Below, in pieces: positions 48,900 through 58,299 of a stretch of 64,000 bases of DNA (position 1 is its first letter; every line of letters begins with the position of its first letter). The DNA is taken from contig NW_022145611.1 in NCBI RefSeq assembly GCF_000002235.5, positions 11,496,342-11,560,341 on the forward strand, read 5' to 3'. The DNA comes from Strongylocentrotus purpuratus. Its lineage: Eukaryota; Echinodermata; Echinoidea; Camarodonta; Strongylocentrotidae. A program made the position numbers and the translations under genes. The notes under the pieces were generated by a model. The model made no database searches. It was not told the DNA's origin and saw only the letters and a program-made list of their open reading frames with translations.

Positions 48900-49424
48900 A
48901 AGAAGAAGAAAAGAAGAAGAAGAAGAAGAAGAAGAAGAAGAAGAAGAAGAGAAGAAGAAGAAGAAGAAGAAGAAGAAGAAGAAGAAGAAGAAGAAGAAGA
49001 AGAAGAAGAAGAAGAAGAAGAAAGAAGAAGAAGAAGAAGAAGAAGAAGAAGAAGAAGAAGAAGAAGAAGAAGAAGAAGAAGAAGAAGAAGAAGAAGAAGA
49101 AGAAGAAGAAGAAGAGAAGAAGAAGAAGAAGAAGAAGAAGAAGAAGAAGAAGAAGAGAAGAAGAAGAAGAAGAAGAAGAAGAAGAGAAGAAGAAGAAGAA
49201 GAAGAAGAAGAAGAAGAAGAAGAAGAAGAAGAAGAAGAAGAAGAAGAAGAAGAAGAAGAAGAGAAGAAGAAGAAGAAGAAGAAGAAGAAGAAGAAGAAGA
49301 AGAAGAAGAAGAAGAAGAAGAAGAAGAAGAAGAAGAAGAAGAAGAAGAAGAAGAAGAAGAAGAAGAAGAAGAAGAAGAAGAAGAAGAAGAAGAAGAAGAA
49401 GAAGAAGAAGAAGAAGAAGAAGAA
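48896..49424. repeat. 529-bp (GAA)n trinucleotide repeat
   Basis: About 176 GAA units with only about eight one-base disruptions (GAAAAG near 48908, AAGAGAAG near 48948, GAAAGAAG near 49020, GAGAAG near 49113, 49153, 49184 and 49261). Each disruption shifts the phase, which is why the translated polymer switches among Lys, Arg and Glu. The 190-codon plus and 229-codon minus frames here are therefore not genes. Long purine GAA tracts form triplex DNA and can block transcription and replication in other systems. Confidence 0.98.
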
Positions 49425-49429
49425 TGGTA

Positions 49430-50340
49430 GAAGAATGGTAGTAAAATGTGTTTAAAAAATGTTGCTTTATATTATTCATGCGTTATCGTTATCATCTTGC
49501 TAGAAATACAAGTATTTCATGATGAATATCTTTTTCTTTTGTTTGGTGAGGTTAAATTATTACTTTGGCTAGATATTGATAATTCACCCCCCAAAACATG
49601 CAGTGACAATGGTTGATCATCCCAAGGCTTCCCTTACTCCCGATCATCAATATCCCATGAAGCACGACTTACATCGAGGCCTGACGCTATAAAACAATCC
49701 CTTCTGCACGAACAAAGGAGGAGGGGGCGGAGAGAAATGAATTTGTCCTCAGTTCTAGTCCCACTAATTCATCTCAAATTATCATCTCTGCGAATGAAGA
49801 AATATGACCCCCAGGGGTAGAGGACAAGCAGGTTTGTCCGTCCCCATCAAATCAAACCCTAAATCCACGAGGATGATGCCGTTTGCGAGATGAGAAATGA
49901 TGTTTTTTCGCAATGCCGAGTTATATACAGGATTAAAGGTTATGTTGGGTTCCAGGAAACAAAAATGAATTTGTAAAGTGTGCGGTCAAAATTATTCTAC
50001 AAGTTTAATAATACATTCTAGATTGGTCATTTAGACCACTAATATGTGAATAAATATTTTTCATATTTATATTGTATATCTCAAAAAGATAAACACTGAT
50101 TAACACATATGAGACTACCAGTACATATTAATGGAGGCAGAATCTATATTACTCTTCTTTGCCTTCATACATTTTCTATCAAAATCCTTTGTCAGATAAC
50201 ATTTCCTTGCAGTCTTCGAGATATGATTCTTTTCTTGGATTGTGTTTGAATTCTAATTGCCATTTCTCCAACTCAAGCAGGACTCCCTTTAACGGCCAAC
50301 CATCTCACGTGGCTGCTCTGCCGTAACCTTCTCCTAGATA
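49430..50340. other. Non-coding DNA with a possible core promoter
   Basis: 49600-49880 is GC-richer: TATAAAA at 49688-49694, AACAAAGG at about 49713, and GGGGGCGGAG at about 49724. AT-rich afterwards. No coding frame follows, so the promoter idea is weak. Confidence 0.25.
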
Positions 50341-50361
50341 CATGACTAAGACATCCCCCAG

Positions 50362-50560
50362 GTGCTCCTGCCTAGCTGCCTGGTTCAAACAAATGATGCA
50401 GAGATATTGCCTCTCCAAGATACGACCAATTTATCCGCGCAAATTGCTTTGGTTGAAGCCTCTACCTTGGAAAGTAGTCCTATCAATCACATATTACTTC
50501 TGACATTAATTCACAACGAATCGTTTCTTATGGCTGATTTGGTTATGCATACTAATACAG
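50362..50560 (+). CDS. Candidate 199-nt internal exon, unknown protein
   Basis: An acceptor-like CATCCCCCAG (AG at 50360-50361), with a TGACTAAGAC branch-point-like word 15 bases upstream, precedes 66 open codons that end in ACA G and the consensus donor CAG|GTGAGT (GT at 50561-50562), phase 1. The peptide has ordinary composition: a Cys/Leu start, LPLQDTTNLSAQIALVEAST in the middle and a hydrophobic ILLLTLIHNE patch. No domain recognised and no in-frame ATG near the start, so an internal exon. The frame also stays open past the donor to 50676, so translation alone does not prove splicing. Neighbouring minus-strand candidate 50806-50871 lies within the implied intron. Confidence 0.28.
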
Positions 50561-50805
50561 GTGAGTTAGTGCTCAGCTATGCCAGGCTCAAAGTCAGAGT
50601 CAGACAGAGAGACCTGCTCGCATACATCCGTCTGCTCGATCGTCCAGGCCAGCCTGCCTTGCATAATTGCATGTAGTTGATTGTGAGTGTGTATGTATTG
50701 CATAATTATCCTTTCTTCTTCCATCTCGGGGGACAGAGTCATCCAGCCCTTTATCCCCGCAAAATGAAACAGCGGAATGGCACGCGCCCGTAGGGGCACA
50801 CTCAC

Positions 50806-50871
50806 CGCGGAGTAGGATTCGGTGAGCGTTCGACGACGGCGCACCGTGACTAGCTGGGACGAGATTCCCAT
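50806..50871 (-). CDS. Candidate first coding exon (partial), unknown protein
   Basis: On the minus strand ATG at 50871 directly follows an in-frame TAG, so the start is fixed. Twenty-two codons run in phase 0 into GCG|GTGAGT (donor GT at 50805-50804). The peptide begins MGISSQLVTVRRRRTLTESY, with a strongly basic RRRR patch followed by Thr/Ser, a possible basophilic kinase site. It does not fit the myristoylation consensus. The stretch lies in a CpG-bearing GC-richer patch (50750-50870), as a 5' end might. I do not recognise the protein. Downstream exons would lie left of 50800. Confidence 0.27.
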
Positions 50872-50879
50872 CTAATCTT

Positions 50880-51915
50880 TTGGGGAAATAGCAGGGATCT
50901 GCTTGCCTGGTGCCTTTCATTAGTCTCTCCGTTTTTACCCAATTTCTGATGATTGCTGAGGAAGATGAGGGACCCTGCCATGTAGAGATATCTGATGCAT
51001 ATAAAACAGATGCCAGGATCAAGCCAAGGGGGAAGAGAAGCAAGCGAGACGAGATGCATTTATTCTCTAGAAAAACATCATCAATCATTGGCAAAACGTT
51101 GGCAAAGTTGAGAGTATGATCTAATATAACTGGGTCGAGCGTAGAAGTGAAGGTCAAAAGTTCATAATCATTTAAATGAACTGTATTGTTCCACATTCAT
51201 TCCATCTGATTGGATATGAAAGACTTAAAGTTTTATTTTCTACACTTGCCATGCAGTTAACATGTGATTCCAATATTGACAATACAAACTTACTAACAGA
51301 CAAACTATTGAAAGCAAACCTTAACTATCGGTACTAACAAAATCTTACATCGATGCAGACAATTTTGCAATAATACATATTTTGCATATCCAACACAAAT
51401 ATGATTGGTAAGGAATAAGCTGAATCACATTTCCATTTTCCTCAATAATGCAATGAGGACGTAATCAAAAAGTCTGAAATCAGGCGCTTTTGGAATGAAA
51501 CAAACAGATAAACAAGCGAACTTGAGAGTAACGAGAACATGACTTGAGAATGGGGATATCATAACATGTGAAGCACATAATTATATTATCTGCTCAGAGC
51601 TAAATGTGTGTTAACTCCCTCTAAAATGAAATTAGCGAGCGTCATTCTGACTCTACCAAAGTAGTATCAATTATGCAAAATTACTGCTTCAACATTACTG
51701 CAATAAAATTGATTAGACCTTAAGCAAGTGTTGTTGAATCTTGAAGCAGACAAGGAAACAGAGATTGCTCTAGATTGAAGCAATAAACAACCTCTTGGTA
51801 AAACATATGATCCATGAATTAGACTTGAAAGTGGAAACACAGAAGATACTTTCTTTATAAAGTAACTGGGCCTGGATACAGTACAAAAACACCCACAGCT
51901 CTACAGAGATACTCA
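50880..51915. other. Non-coding DNA
   Basis: The 198-codon minus frame (50600-51196) begins without support and passes out of the GC-richer patch; it has no recognisable domain. Remainder AT-rich. Confidence 0.35.
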
Positions 51916-51919
51916 GATA

Positions 51920-51998
51920 GGGTCAAAGTAGATCACGACCCTTGACCCAATAATGAGACAACTGAGTCATCCTAGTTCGTTGACCCATTACCTGACCT
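51920..51998. promoter_or_regulatory. Cluster of nuclear-receptor half-sites with an AP-1 site
   Basis: GGGTCA (51920), TGACCC (51943), AP-1 consensus TGAGTCA (51963-51969), TGACCC (51981-51986) and TGACCT (51993-51998) occur within 80 bases. Spacings are not classical except for a six-base direct repeat. The phrase GTTCGTTGACC here also occurs at 48447. Confidence 0.25.
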
Positions 51999-52446
51999 GA
52001 AAGAAAACAATCCAAGGGGGGAACAGAGCTCTTCACATTGGACACTGAACACTTTCCCTCCTGGCCCATCCCTAGTCTACCCTCCGTTACTCTGATGGCT
52101 TTAAGAGGCATAATTATCATAAATGTTTGATTTGTTTCCAACTTCTACAAGTAATCCTTTTGAATTCAGGAGGATCTCTGGTTTAAACTGTAGTGTTTAT
52201 TCAGACATATACTACGTTTCCTAGTTGAAATATTATCATTAACATAAAAATTTGCAAGCAGCACTGCTACCACCTCAGTATTCTGAAATGCGGTAAGTGG
52301 TAAAAACACTGGAATTCATTGTTTTCAATGATATCATTGAGGGGTTATAAATCTGGGCCTGCTGCCTATATCCTTCGACTGATGTATCTCATCTAGCATT
52401 GTTTTGCTTGGTGACCATCTTGTGAATCTCTTCCTTATCAATCTGT

Positions 52447-52740
52447 ATGCATTTATTATTAATATCATCATTGGGGGGAGGGATAGGGTCCGAGAGGGGT
52501 AGACTAGAGAGGGGGAACCGGGCTCAATTTGAGCTGCTTGTGAGACAGAGCCCCAGGGATGAAGCCCCGGGATCAGAAGAGGATTGTGGCAAGACGCACT
52601 TTCCATGCATTCTGAAATTCCTCCTAGATCGTGGTATGGGTGTTCCGTTGCAGGGTGATGGAAGGGTCCACTTAAAGGCAGATCGATGGGCCCAAAAGAA
52701 TGGCAAACATATGTGCTGCTTCTACCTTTACATATCATAA
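52447..52740 (+). CDS. Unsupported 97-codon open frame in a GC-richer patch
   Basis: ATG-started frame with charged, balanced composition in its second half (RDEAPGSEEDCGKTHFPCIL region). The opposite strand is open for 134 codons from an ATG at 52738, and a third frame is open too, so strand cannot be decided. No convincing acceptor-donor pair found. The patch may be exonic, or simply stop-poor because of its base composition. Confidence 0.12.
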   Translation: MHLLLISSLGGGIGSERGRLERGNRAQFELLVRQSPRDEAPGSEEDCGKTHFPCILKFLLDRGMGVPLQGDGRVHLKADRWAQKNGKHMCCFYLYIS

Positions 52741-52744
52741 TTCA

Positions 52745-53330
52745 TATTTCAAACTGACATGTATTATTACATACAGATTGTTTAGAATAATATGGAAAAT
52801 GAGCGTGTGTCAGTTCTGTGAATTCATTACATCAAAGTGATTTTGAAAATCACAACATTACTTTCACTTTCTAAATGCAATCATCAGCACTACAATAGAC
52901 ACAGACATATTTCATACATAGCAGAAATTAATGATAAAAAATTCCTTTTGAATGAATTTATGGAATACACTTTATCAGAAAACAAGCAAACCATCATTGG
53001 ATAGGATTTTTTTCTCCTCATACATTTAAACATTATTCATGTAAGAAGTAGAAGCATACAATTTGAGGAAGACACCATTTATCACGGGGCAGTTCTTGTG
53101 CCTTTAACATCAAGAACGGCTAGTTTAACCTTTCCAAAAAGGTTTGGCAGGGGGATTAGCCGTGCACGCACCGGGGCTTGGCCTGGAATGCCTTAGGCTC
53201 AGCTCACCTACGCCCTCCTGACATGGCCCCCTCAAGTCCCCTTCCCACAGTCCCCAGCCCAGGTAGGGAGAGACTTGCAAGCAAATGAGAGGTGATACAG
53301 AAAGAAGCAAAGTCAGAAAGAGATACAGCA
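52745..53330. other. Non-coding DNA
   Basis: AT-rich to 53100, then a GC-richer patch (53110-53260) with no credible frame. Confidence 0.35.
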
Positions 53331-53335
53331 TGCAA

Positions 53336-53590
53336 GGGGGGAGGGGGGGGGGGGGAGAAATATATGGTGCAATGCAGAAATTGACTAAAAAAGTTGAGAA
53401 AGAAAGAGACAGATATGTGACAAAAATATGACAAATTAAACTTGGAGAAACGGGGAGGGGGGGGGGGGGGAGAACTACATCGGTATATAGATAACAAAGG
53501 ACAGATAGATATTGACAGGCAGACAGAGAGAGAGAGAGTGAGAGAGAGTGAGAGAGTGAGAGAGAGAAAGAGAGAGAGAGAGAGAGCGAG
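53336..53590. repeat. Two poly-G tracts and a (GA)n tract
   Basis: G-rich runs at 53336-53355 and 53457-53470, then GA/GAGT repeats (53520-53590) ending in CAGA units. The 196-codon minus frame crossing them starts at TTG and is repeat-driven. Confidence 0.95.
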
Positions 53591-53599
53591 ATAGACAGA

Positions 53600-54805
53600 C
53601 AGACAGAGGGTGGGGGTGGGGGAGATAGCTAGAAACCTTAGTAGTAAGGTGTCACCTTGCAAGCAGCTCGTTTCACATTGATCAATGGAAGAACACAGAG
53701 TGATGACATACGTACCACGGCGCAAGGAGAACATAGTTTGGAGTTCAGTGTTAGCTAGGGAAACCCAATCTTCCCAGCGCCAAGGGCGATGCAAGCTGAG
53801 TTAGAAGTCAAGGGCCCTTTGCTACTCCGATATCCATTGGAATAAGAAAGCCCTAATTTAACGGCTAGCACAAAGTTAAGAAACAATTTTTAATCGCAGG
53901 ATACAATACATTAATGACTTGTATTGCTCCAATATTTGTTAAATCTTTATTTAATTTAAAAAAATTATAACCTAGAGATGGAATATGCCAACAAAAATAG
54001 AAAACTATCATTGGATCACAATTTGCATTGAAAGTTTCTTCTGTTGTTTTAAACAGAAATCAAAAGGTCTCAGCGGATTCAAAATTTAGGCCTAAGGGCC
54101 AAATACACTTGAAATTTGTCAAAAATATATATAGAAATCAATTGACTCTTTATTTGTTATATTGTCTGTTGACAGTCAGAAAGCTTTCAAGTTTCCACCT
54201 TTCTGGCTCTGAAATGAATGTAGTATTATTTCATTGGACACATTTTTCAACAAAAAAAAATTTCATTCAAATATGACATTTTATCTCCTACAATCTATGA
54301 AATCTGTCTAAGATATTGTACAAATTTGTCACAAAGTACTGAATTCTCAAGAAATAATGAGAAAAGGGTGTCAAATTATTCAAGATGATTTTTCCCCGGA
54401 TGCAAGTCCAAAATTACTGCAACATTCAAAAAACTTTCGCACCCTCTTTTATTCTACATCTTCTCTCCCTTGGTATAGGCGCACATCAATTTGAATTGAA
54501 TTTTTTATGGAAAAAAAAAAGAGATAAAAAAACAAGTCTACACACTACGCAAATATGCCCTTTTCCAGAAAAAGAGGGAATTTCCTCTTTCTATCATTTG
54601 TTATTTGAAGGTTCAAGAATAGGGTAAGAAGTGTAATTGATCAAGCTCAATAAATACTTCTACCCGTGTAGACAGAGCAAATGACTAAGTGCAAATACTG
54701 CGACCGACTAAAACTTGTTCAACAAACGTGAAAATGAAAGCTGCAATTCCCATTCCCCCCTTTCGTTACCTCCATCTCTCCATCCCCCTTACCCTACCCC
54801 CTTCC
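53600..54805. other. AT-rich non-coding DNA
   Basis: Contains a degenerate CCAGAAGG-family pair (GACAGTCAGAAAG at about 54172-54184 facing CTTTCTGGCTCTG at about 54199-54212). A GTACGT donor-like site occurs on the minus strand at about 53715. No gene supported. Confidence 0.35.
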
Positions 54806-54811
54806 TCTATC

Positions 54812-54870
54812 CCTGTCTCTGTCTCTGTCTTTCTCCCTCTGCCTCTCTCTCCTTCTCTTTATTATCCAGC
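54812..54870. repeat. CT/CTGT microsatellite
   Basis: CTGTCTCTGTCTCTGTCT grading into CTCTCTCCTTCTC. Confidence 0.9.
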
Positions 54871-54879
54871 TCATTCTTC

Positions 54880-55510
54880 ATCCAGTCTTTTCATACTTTT
54901 TTTTTTTTTACATCACCCACTAATATTGTCCTTGCCCTTGCTCTGCTTCGGAGCTCATTCAAATGTACATACGGTATAGAGAAATACACAAGGGAAATAT
55001 CTTGTATGGACTGCACTGGGAGAAATGCCAATCATATGCAACGAACACAGGCTGGATGGAGAAGAAGCTTTCCCTATTTTGTGTATAGAACCTATTCACA
55101 CTGTCCACCAACAAAAGCTTCTCGCACAGTTCTACTGTGTAGAGTATGTGATGATGATGCTTTATATCCTAGCTTAACTTAACACCAAACACAGATAATC
55201 ATCTGAATTACCCTTCACAGAAGGCTTTACACATTCATGAGCTAAATGAAGCACCACAGTGTGAATGCATTTCTTGGAGAGCTGGAGAAAGCTTCACATG
55301 CGCCCCACTTCTATCGTGTCTAAAACTGAACTGGTAAATACTCTGTCAATGGAATACAGCTGAGTAACTACTGCTTCTGATGATACAATCAGCCTGTGAG
55401 AATAATGTGTCACTTTTACAAATACTTGTTAGCCCATTCACGGCTTTCTCCTCTTCAATGTGTGAATGAATTTGTGATTTCAAATAAAAGACACAGAATA
55501 CAATGTACAT
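54880..55510. other. Non-coding DNA
   Basis: The open plus frame 54715-55182 is low complexity at first. Its later part (55000-55180) contains several Cys, but I see no splice support. Confidence 0.35.
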
Positions 55511-55513
55511 TTA

Positions 55514-55605
55514 GGGAGAGAGGGTGAAAGAGATAGTGAGAGAAGGAGTGAGAGAAGGAGGGAGAGAGAGAAAGAGAGAGATGTAGAGAGAAAGAAGGGA
55601 GAGAA
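55514..55605. repeat. GA-rich microsatellite
   Basis: GAGAGAAGGAGTGAGAGAAGG units. Confidence 0.9.
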
Positions 55606-55609
55606 ATTC

Positions 55610-56230
55610 TCTTTTAAAATACTATTTGTGTAACACAACAGTACAACATTATATATTTTTTCAAAAGATTTAAAGATGGCTCGAGAATTAGTTCATATCA
55701 TATAGCCCTGAATTTCTACTGTTAATCATTTGTAAAGTAGTGAGTGTTCCTTTTTAAATAAAAAAATCACTAATGTTTTCTTAATCATTTTTGGAAGCAG
55801 TGATTTTTTTTTCTTTGTTTGCCCTGTATAAATATGACAATAGTGTCAACATATCTGAATTATCAACCATATAGTTTTCTGAGAAAAATTAACTGATAAA
55901 AATGTTAGGATGACACAATTTCTGAGAAAAATGAACACATTAAACAGCTCTTTACAATGCATGCAGAGACATATTAATAATAAGTGGTATATATGTGGGG
56001 ACATTACGACAACCACAAATGTGTGGTAAACTGTTGATACCATTTATAAAATGTTTCTCTCATTCACAATTTCACACATTATTAACCATGAACAATACAA
56101 TTTACCAAAACTACAAGTAAGAATTACAAGTACAAAATCATTTTGAGATATTCTCCATGTAGATTAAAAGAAGTGCTCCTCAACTAGATTTTAAACTCGA
56201 TTGCAAAAGCAATATCATAAGATATGAGAT
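55610..56230. other. AT-rich non-coding DNA
   Basis: Nothing distinctive seen. Confidence 0.4.
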
Positions 56231-56239
56231 TGGATAAGG

Positions 56240-56620
56240 GTTAAAGAGGCATGTTCCCCGTATTCCAGAGGGCGTTCAAAATACGTACCCGCTGGCGGAC
56301 GGTGCTGGCTGCCTATTGACACCAACATAATACGGCTCTTACGCAGATGGCATGTTCCGAATGCCCGGACAATACCGATTATCGCATACATGTGCCGAAG
56401 TAATGCCAATCGCAGTTCGGCTCTAAGATTCGGCTGCTGTTTCCGCCCACTTTCGTGACGTCGCGATCGTCAGCGATCAGCTGGCTTGGCGAAGGCAGGC
56501 CAAGCCGCGCGTACTTTGATTGACAGCTGTATGCAAATTAGAAGTCGATCTTCGGAACCAAGATGGCGATGACCAGAGCAGCGCAACTACACTGCGGGGA
56601 CGATGCTCCTTTAAATTATG
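56240..56620. promoter_or_regulatory. CpG-rich regulatory candidate with Pbx-Meis, octamer and CRE-like words
   Basis: The clearest CpG-rich island outside the mobile element. Recognisable words: GTGACGTCGCG (CRE-like, about 56455-56465), TGATTGACAG (56517-56526, the exact Pbx-Meis composite), CAGCTG overlapping its end, ATGCAAAT (56531-56538, POU octamer) and AAGATGGCG (56560-56568, YY1-type). The last contains an ATG in strong context that opens only 21 codons (to about 56630), so it is a possible transcription start region more than a gene. On the minus strand an ATG at about 56399 opens a frame crossing two donor-like sites (GTAAGA, GTACGT). Promoter or enhancer. Confidence 0.4.
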
Positions 56621-56624
56621 TATC

Positions 56625-57600
56625 TTGATACATAATACAAAAAATCTAAGTCAGAACATAATCATTCCATTTGGATTTATTAACCATATGTTCAGGATCA
56701 GAATAGCATTAACTCCATATAAAGGTTCATGAGTTAGCACCCTTCTGGCTCCAAACGGACAAAATACTTGTTCAACATCAGGTTTAGATAACACGTTATG
56801 ACCGCTGTGAATTTAGAAGGGGAAGCCTGGGTAGTCTTTCTAAAGATTACAATTTAACTTAATGTACACATAAAATAGTAAAAACCATGATATGTCAAAA
56901 GGAATGGACTTCATTTTTGTAGTCAAATACACTTCTTCAACATCAGTCTGAGATATCTACACATGTTCGGTTGATCAAATGAGATTAAAAACAGTATCTT
57001 TAGAACATGTTTTACCACTAATTTCATTCAGCAAACAAATCCCCTGTCGCATCAGCACACTGCATCACCACCAAACATCAACATACATGTCACAAACATT
57101 GTTACAGTGAAAGAAAGCGCACAGGTTCTTATTAAATTTATAACTAGCGCATGAGCCTATAAATATTGATAATTGAATCACATTGCACTTCATCGCGATT
57201 CCCACACGCTTGATACTGGAATGATTCCTTCATCTTTCTTTCTTGAGAAGTAAATGAAGCAAGCATACCTCCTCATGAGTCTATTCAATACATTGGCACA
57301 TGCATCGACTCATTAATTTCATGATGCTGCAAGAGACGTTCATCACATCTTCGTGCCATCTGGGAGAATGGAATAGTTTCTCCGCTCAGACTCTTTCCTC
57401 CCTCGCAGATTTTATTCTTTCCCCTTTATCTCCTCCTCCTCCTCCCTCCTCCTCATTCTCTATCAATGCTTCCCTTATTCACAAACAGGGGCATCGGTGT
57501 GACAACATCCCCACATTAAACATTTTCTGTCAACAAATTAATTTTGCTTCTTGGAAATTGTGTAGAGATGCCCCGTTTACAGGTATCAATGTTTACAATC
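56625..57600. other. AT-rich non-coding DNA
   Basis: Contains one CCAGAAGG-family arm (CACCCTTCTGGCTCC, 56739-56753). The 129-codon frame at 57300-57689 has no support and runs into the mobile element. Confidence 0.4.
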
Positions 57601-57606
57601 TTCATA

Positions 57607-58295
57607 TCGTCGCCGTTTTCACGAACCGGCACAAGCCACCGAAATCCCTTCAAAATGTAGTTTTTATTTTTTTTGCATTGTTAGCATAAGTTATCAACAA
57701 TCTTTCATTTCACCAAATTTCAGCATCCTAAACGCTTTAGTTTTTGAGATATCCATGGTTACACAAATGACAAAAACGACACACGAGCCAAAAGCACGAT
57801 TCATATTTTCACGAACCGGCACGCGCCGTTATAAGTCAATGGGCTGTGCCGGTTCGTGAAAATATCTTTGCGCTTACAAGACCTAGACGACGCGACACAG
57901 GCGGTTGTGCCGGTTCGTGAAAATAAAATACGCGCTAAGACAGCGCGAGCGCTTTTGTCTTGCGCGTAAAGTTACATAGGAAAAACGACACAGTGGCTTG
58001 TGCCGGTTCGTGAAAATATTTTTGCTACGTAAACAGCAAAATAATATTTTCACGAACCGGCACGAGAGTCCAAAGCTTCGTAATATTAATAGTAATTGTC
58101 ATTATGCTTAACAAATGGAATGTATAGAAAATACAGAATATTTTTCTTTCATTGATATGTATTTTGTGATATAAAATTTGACATAAGGCATGTTTCTGGC
58201 GAATTCAAAACGGGCTAAACGTAAAACGCGTTTTTCTCAGAATGTACTTATTTCGTTGCGCGTTGGGCTGTGCCGGTTCGTGAAAACGGCGACGA
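57607..58295. mobile_element. 689-bp foldback DNA transposon with seven copies of a 17-bp word
   Basis: The termini TCGTCGCCGTTTTCACGAAC and onward (57607-57632) and its reverse complement (58270-58295) match at 26 of 26 bases and are flanked by TA on both sides (57605-57606, 58296-58297), as expected for a TA target duplication. Alternative boundaries one or two bases out cannot be excluded, since ATAT flanks both ends. The word TTTTCACGAACCGGCAC occurs exactly at 57616, 57806 and 58047 (plus) and at 57846, 57907, 58000 and 58270 (minus). Copies 2-3 and 5-6 form perfect 20- and 21-bp hairpins. No open frame codes for a transposase, so it is non-autonomous. Perfect termini suggest a recent insertion. 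TA targets suggest a Tc1/mariner-like or related transposase, by inference only. Confidence 0.85.
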
Positions 58296-58299
58296 TATA

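Noticed and set aside
48790..49479. Longest open frames in the window, 229 codons on the minus strand and 190 on the plus
   Set aside because: Pure translation of the GAA/TTC repeat; amino-acid changes occur only where single-base interruptions shift the phase.
50600..51196. 198-codon minus-strand frame
   Set aside because: Non-repetitive, but no recognisable domain. The better supported reading in this patch is a different frame starting at 50871.
53204..53794. 196-codon minus-strand frame, with a donor-like GTACGT near 53715
   Set aside because: Begins at TTG, not ATG, and crosses two poly-G runs and a GA tract.
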